Assembly (NCBI GenBank): GCA_003978395.1
Contig: QNZV01000065.1
Span: 1 to 7,093, forward strand
Length of the DNA: 7,093 nt
Source of the DNA: Sulfurovum sp.
Lineage (GTDB): Bacteria; Campylobacterota; Campylobacteria; Campylobacterales; Sulfurovaceae
Direction of reading: 5' to 3'
Shown here: positions 5,642-7,093 of the stretch, piece after piece
Layout: each line of letters starts with the position of its first letter
How positions within the stretch are numbered: position 1 is the first letter of the stretch
Notes under the pieces: model-generated
Databases searched by the model: none
Told to the model about the DNA's origin: nothing
The model's input: the letters and a program-made list of their open reading frames with translations, nothing else
Program-made: the position numbers and the translations under genes

Positions 5642-6160
5642 ATGACGATTACTAATGAGAATTGTGTTGTAGGTATTGAGTACGAAGTAAAAGAAGCAGG
5701 AAAAACAGATATTGTAGATAGTAACAAAGGTTCAGGTGAGCCTTTAGAATTTATTATGGGTAAAGGTCAGATTATTCCTGGTCTTGAAAATGCTTTATGT
5801 GGTATGAAAGCTGATGAGAGTGGAGATATTATGGTTCCAGCAACAGAAGCTTATGGTGAGTATAATAATGAAGCTATTCAAACTCTTCCAAAAGAGCAGT
5901 TCGAGGGTGTTGAGCTTAAAGAGGGTCTTACTCTTTATGGTCAAAGTGAAGATGGTCAAACAACACAAGTAACTGTTCTATCTTTTTCAGATGAAGACGT
6001 AACCATTGATTTTAATCATCCTTTAGCTGGTAAAGATTTAATGTTTTCAGTAAAAGTTCTTTCTGTAAAAGAGGCAACAGCAGATGAGATAGAATCAGGT
6101 ATTGTTGGTGGAACAGCTGAACAAGGTGGTTCATGTGGTACAGGTTGTGGTTGTCATTAA
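5642..6160 (+). CDS. slyD: SlyD-type FKBP peptidyl-prolyl isomerase with metal-binding tail
   Basis: This 172-residue cytoplasmic protein belongs to the SlyD group of FKBP prolyl isomerases, which fold client proteins and can deliver nickel. The FKBP half is in two parts, about 1-72 and 122-145, split by an insert-in-flap chaperone domain (about 73-121). Motifs are GQIIPGLENALCGM (42-55), the AYGEY junction (70-74) and FNHPLAGKDLMF (124-135), all typical of SlyD. The short tail ends GSCGTGCGCH, with Cys165, Cys169, Cys171 and His172 able to bind metal; it is far shorter than the His/Cys-rich E. coli tail. No signal peptide is present. The ATG at 5642 is chosen for TAGGAG at 5631-5636; an in-frame ATG at 5612 lies inside the promoter -10 and has no ribosome site. 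Confidence 0.93.
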   Translation: MTITNENCVVGIEYEVKEAGKTDIVDSNKGSGEPLEFIMGKGQIIPGLENALCGMKADESGDIMVPATEAYGEYNNEAIQTLPKEQFEGVELKEGLTLYGQSEDGQTTQVTVLSFSDEDVTIDFNHPLAGKDLMFSVKVLSVKEATADEIESGIVGGTAEQGGSCGTGCGCH

Positions 6161-6176
6161 TTTTTAACTCTTTTTT

Positions 6177-6207
6177 AATTCTATACGATACTTTTTCGTA
6201 TAGAATT
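6177..6207 (+). terminator. Intrinsic terminator after slyD
   Basis: A perfect 12-bp stem, AATTCTATACGA (6177-6188) with TCGTATAGAATT (6196-6207), encloses a 7-base loop. It lies 16 bases after the slyD stop. The bases after it are pyrimidine-rich (CTTCTCTTTTCCCCCTCTTTTT), giving an imperfect U-tract. The stem is AT-rich but long, and no T-run exists on the other strand, so it should act mainly on + strand transcripts. Confidence 0.72.
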
Positions 6208-6250
6208 CTTCTCTTTTCCCCCTCTTTTTATATATAAATTTAATAGAATA

Positions 6251-6259
6251 TGTTATACT
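6251..6259 (+). promoter_or_regulatory. Extended -10 promoter for the 79-residue membrane protein gene
   Basis: TGTTATACT at 6251-6259 is an extended -10 box (TG, one base, TATACT). It lies between the slyD terminator and the ATG at 6291, predicting a start near 6266 and a leader of about 25 bases. Its place after a terminator suggests that the gene is transcribed separately. Confidence 0.55.
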
Positions 6260-6290
6260 TTAATATAAATTATTTAAAAAGGTTGCTTTC

Positions 6291-6530
6291 ATGGGAAAAA
6301 TAAATAAAGTAGAACAAGCTAATGAGCATATAGCAGAAGAGATGGTAGAACATCTTATCTTGGAAAAAGTAGGTGCTTTACCAAACCACGGACACTCCGA
6401 TGCAATACCTCTAAAGAAAAAACTTCCAAAAAAATTAAAGAAAAATTATAATTTTGAATTTTTTACTATAATGTCTATTATTATTGTTTCCGAGCTCTGG
6501 TATCTTTGGAACTATTTTACAACGAAATAG
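6291..6530 (+). CDS. Small single-pass membrane protein, function unknown
   Basis: I do not recognise this 79-residue protein. Residues 1-30 look helical and mostly acidic, with evenly spaced Glu and hydrophobic residues. Residues 31-40 contain PNHGHSD. Residues 42-51 are a strongly basic patch (KKKLPKKLKK) immediately before a single hydrophobic segment at about 55-76 that is rich in Phe, Ile, Trp and Tyr and ends three residues before the C-terminus. The positive-inside rule puts the N-terminal part in the cytoplasm, with the chain anchored at its C-terminal end. The gene is supported by AAAAGG at 6277-6282, eight bases before the ATG, by its own promoter-like box, and by the plausible anchored layout. 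It stands between slyD and a second unknown gene; no function can be given. Confidence 0.7.
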   Translation: MGKINKVEQANEHIAEEMVEHLILEKVGALPNHGHSDAIPLKKKLPKKLKKNYNFEFFTIMSIIIVSELWYLWNYFTTK

Positions 6531-6576
6531 CCTAAGAGAGAGCAACTGTTTACGATATAAATTTACACGATTATTG

Positions 6577-6592
6577 TTAACTTTTTAGTTAA
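6577..6592. repeat. Short inverted repeat upstream of the cysteine-domain gene
   Basis: TTAACT (6577-6582) and AGTTAA (6587-6592) form a 6-bp inverted repeat around TTTT. It overlaps a TAAAAT sequence at 6590-6595 that could be a -10 box for the gene starting at 6623. It could be an operator or a weak hairpin, or chance in this AT-rich gap. Nothing else is seen between 6531 and 6612. Confidence 0.3.
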
Positions 6593-6622
6593 AATAAGAA
6601 AATTGAAAATATAGGAGTTATT

Positions 6623-7072
6623 ATGAAAAAAGATACTATAACCTTAACCAAAGAGGATTTTTCTTTTGTGTGTCCTTTAAAAACAGAAGATATGAGTGTA
6701 GTAGATGGTGGCTATTTTTGTGGAAAGTGTGAGAAGAAAGTTCATGATGTAACAAACATGGGGCAAGAAGATTTTCAGACCCTTAAAAAAAGTACTGAAA
6801 ATCTATGTGTTACCATGCACAAAGTTGTAGCTGTTAGTTTGGTACTAGGTTTGTCTGCTTGTGCCTCATCTAAACCTTTGACAGGTAAAATTGCATCTAA
6901 TTCTCCTTGTGATGCAAATGTTACTGCTTCTCCAACTAAAAATAGATGGGCTCCTGCTCCTGTTGTCGATAAGAATCAAACCATTATTATTGACCATGTT
7001 GCTGAACCTCAAATATCAGGTGGGATGATGGTTCCTGAGGAGATTCTTGAATCTGTTAAAAAATCTAAATAA
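6623..7072 (+). CDS. Cysteine-rich (zinc-ribbon-like) N-terminal domain joined to a lipoprotein-like segment, function unknown
   Basis: This 149-residue protein has no name I can assign. Residues 1-62 carry four cysteines, Cys17, Cys33, Cys36 and Cys62, with the motif GYFCGKCEKKVHDVTNM; the layout (C-x6-M, then FCxxCxKxVxD, then a later Cys) looks like a small zinc-binding fold. It resembles a domain I recall at the N-terminus of many Bacteroidota membrane proteins. Residues 65-80 (MHKVVAVSLVLGLSAC) form a hydrophobic segment ending in a lipobox-like LSAC, as in a lipoprotein signal peptide, but placed internally. The rest (81-149) is Pro, Ser and Thr containing, with Cys96, and has no recognised domain. 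AGGAG at 6613-6617 fixes the start; Met65 has no ribosome site, so one fused protein is favoured. A cytoplasmic metal domain with a periplasmic tail is inferred. Confidence 0.72.
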   Translation: MKKDTITLTKEDFSFVCPLKTEDMSVVDGGYFCGKCEKKVHDVTNMGQEDFQTLKKSTENLCVTMHKVVAVSLVLGLSACASSKPLTGKIASNSPCDANVTASPTKNRWAPAPVVDKNQTIIIDHVAEPQISGGMMVPEEILESVKKSK

Positions 7073-7082
7073 TAATTAGAGT

Positions 7083-7090
7083 AGGGGAAG
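7083..7090 (+). promoter_or_regulatory. Probable ribosome binding site of a following gene
   Basis: AGGGGAAG at 7083-7090 is a good Shine-Dalgarno sequence 10 bases after the last stop codon. No start codon follows within the remaining three bases, so a co-transcribed gene probably begins just past the window. Confidence 0.5.
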
Positions 7091-7093
7091 ATT

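Noticed and set aside
6815..7072. A separate small lipoprotein gene starting at Met65 of the cysteine-domain protein
   Set aside because: The signal-peptide-like start is attractive, but no ribosome site precedes it and the upstream frame has a good one and a conserved-looking motif; kept as one fused gene, with the alternative noted.

Overview
The window reads as AT-rich chromosomal DNA of a Campylobacterota (formerly Epsilonproteobacteria) bacterium. The clearest sign is gene order: the end of the F1 ATPase genes (atpD, atpC) followed by tolQ, tolR, a tolA/tonB-like gene, tolB, pal, a cpoB/ybgF-like gene and a slyD-type FKBP. From memory this is the order seen in Campylobacter jejuni, where an atpC gene precedes exbB/exbD-like genes, a tonB-like gene, tolB, omp18, a TPR gene and slyD. 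The cysteine-bearing Pal domain and the low-GC codon use also fit. The gene order and strongly AT-rich sequence suggest a free-living relative such as Sulfurovum or Sulfurimonas, but the genus cannot be fixed from the sequence alone.

Layout, all on the + strand: 1-652 holds the 3' end of atpD and complete atpC. A strong GC-rich palindrome and a TATAAT box (717-722) separate this block from the Tol-Pal block, 787-5570. That block holds tolQ and tolR (2 nt apart), tolA, tolB (TTG start), pal and cpoB. slyD (5642-6160) has its own extended -10 promoter and ends at a convincing hairpin (6177-6207). The last part, 6291-7072, carries two genes I cannot name: a 79-residue protein with one C-terminal membrane segment, and a 149-residue protein with an N-terminal cysteine (zinc-ribbon-like) domain followed by a lipoprotein-type hydrophobic segment. 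A Shine-Dalgarno-like sequence at the very end suggests another gene just outside. No gene-free stretch exceeds about 135 bases.

How the genes work together: TolQ and TolR form a proton-driven motor in the inner membrane. TolA spans the periplasm. TolB and the lipoprotein Pal link to the outer membrane and peptidoglycan, and CpoB is the usual periplasmic partner. Together they constrict and stabilise the outer membrane at division. SlyD is a cytoplasmic prolyl isomerase and chaperone with a short metal-binding tail.

The most interesting points are the 45-bp, six-unit in-frame repeat that forms the TolA linker; the missing histidine in the TolA membrane helix; the Asn/Gly-rich tether of Pal; and the 149-residue cysteine-domain protein, whose N-terminal motif resembles one I associate with Bacteroidota membrane proteins. 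I found no defence system, mobile element, CRISPR array or RNA gene. Most of the window is a conserved housekeeping locus.
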